Origin: Paeniglutamicibacter kerguelensis
Lineage (GTDB): Bacteria; Actinomycetota; Actinomycetes; Actinomycetales; Micrococcaceae
Assembly (NCBI RefSeq): GCF_017876535.1
Contig: NZ_JAGIOF010000001.1
Location: forward strand, 1,364,001 to 1,428,000
DNA: 64,000 nt
Reading direction: 5' to 3'
The notes beneath the pieces were generated by a model that was not told where the DNA came from, ran no database searches, and worked only from the letters and a program-made list of their open reading frames with translations. This document shows positions 63,904-64,000 of the stretch, in pieces. How positions within the stretch are numbered: position 1 is the stretch's first letter; every line of letters begins with the position of its first letter. The translations under genes were made by a program, and so were the position numbers.

Positions 63904-64000
63904 TGAAATGCCGCGGTGGATGGCCGGGGCGGGCGCACAGCGTTGCGGTGGAGCGGGGCCTTCCCCTCATGGGCTACCACTCACCAATAGGTTTTCGGTC

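Noticed and set aside
1..64000. CRISPR array, prophage or integrase locus
   Set aside because: No regularly spaced repeats, cas genes, integrase or phage structural genes were seen. The tRNA-Val copies have no adjacent integrase.

Overview
This is GC-rich DNA from an actinobacterium, most likely an Arthrobacter-type member of the Micrococcaceae. The reasons are the aceE / DUF3052 / peroxiredoxin neighbourhood, an actinobacterial-type oligoribonuclease and Gap, a DUF222-HNH endonuclease, MptB-type polyprenol-phosphate-mannose mannosyltransferases, and many promoters with a TAnnnT box only 6-7 bases before the start codon (leaderless mRNA). The genus is inference; no 16S gene is present.

Layout. 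0-1.7 kb: end of the aceE locus. 1.8-13.4 kb: a region bounded by two intact tRNA-Val(TAC) genes, with a third, decayed tRNA-Val plus terminator in the middle. It carries two copies of a SARP/BTAD regulator module. The first is linked to a broken surface-protein gene and a broken response regulator; the second is followed by an intact response regulator and sensor kinase. An M20 deacylase and an MHS-type transporter sit between them. 13.5-18.2 kb: a gene graveyard (DUF1269, DUF6325, SHOCT and SulP remnants) around an intact alkyl sulfatase. 18.2-26.6 kb: gluconate/idonate catabolism (gntK, gntP, gluconate and idonate dehydrogenases, a FadR-type regulator, gnd), with a ferritin-like gene and a DUF2975/HTH pair. 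26.7-31.3 kb: a giant secreted nuclease/5'-nucleotidase. 31.4-32.1 kb: IS3 remnant. 32.1-44.2 kb: housekeeping and conserved genes (aldo/keto reductase, proline dehydrogenase, AAA ATPase, cysK-cysE, msrA, Nif3, HNH, CdsZ-like coiled coil, VOC, yaaA) ending at the RNase P RNA gene. 44.7-54.5 kb: a Lys-rich secreted protein, an IS1182 remnant, a hydrolase, gap, a lipoprotein, def, an acyl-CoA dehydrogenase, tRNA-His and orn. 54.9-59.7 kb: three membrane glycosyltransferases in one operon. 59.9-63.1 kb: an unusual four-gene operon on the minus strand.

The strongest candidate for an undescribed system is the 59.9-63.1 kb operon: a polymerase-beta-like nucleotidyltransferase, a diverged SAICAR-synthetase (PurC) homologue that lacks the usual DxK lysine, an AbrB/SpoVT-fold protein and a thymidylate-kinase-like P-loop protein. 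They are arranged with a 16-base gap or overlaps, which suggests one nucleotide-related pathway or a regulated toxin-like cassette. The second point of interest is the duplicated SARP + response-regulator module between tRNA-Val copies, where one copy is visibly dying.
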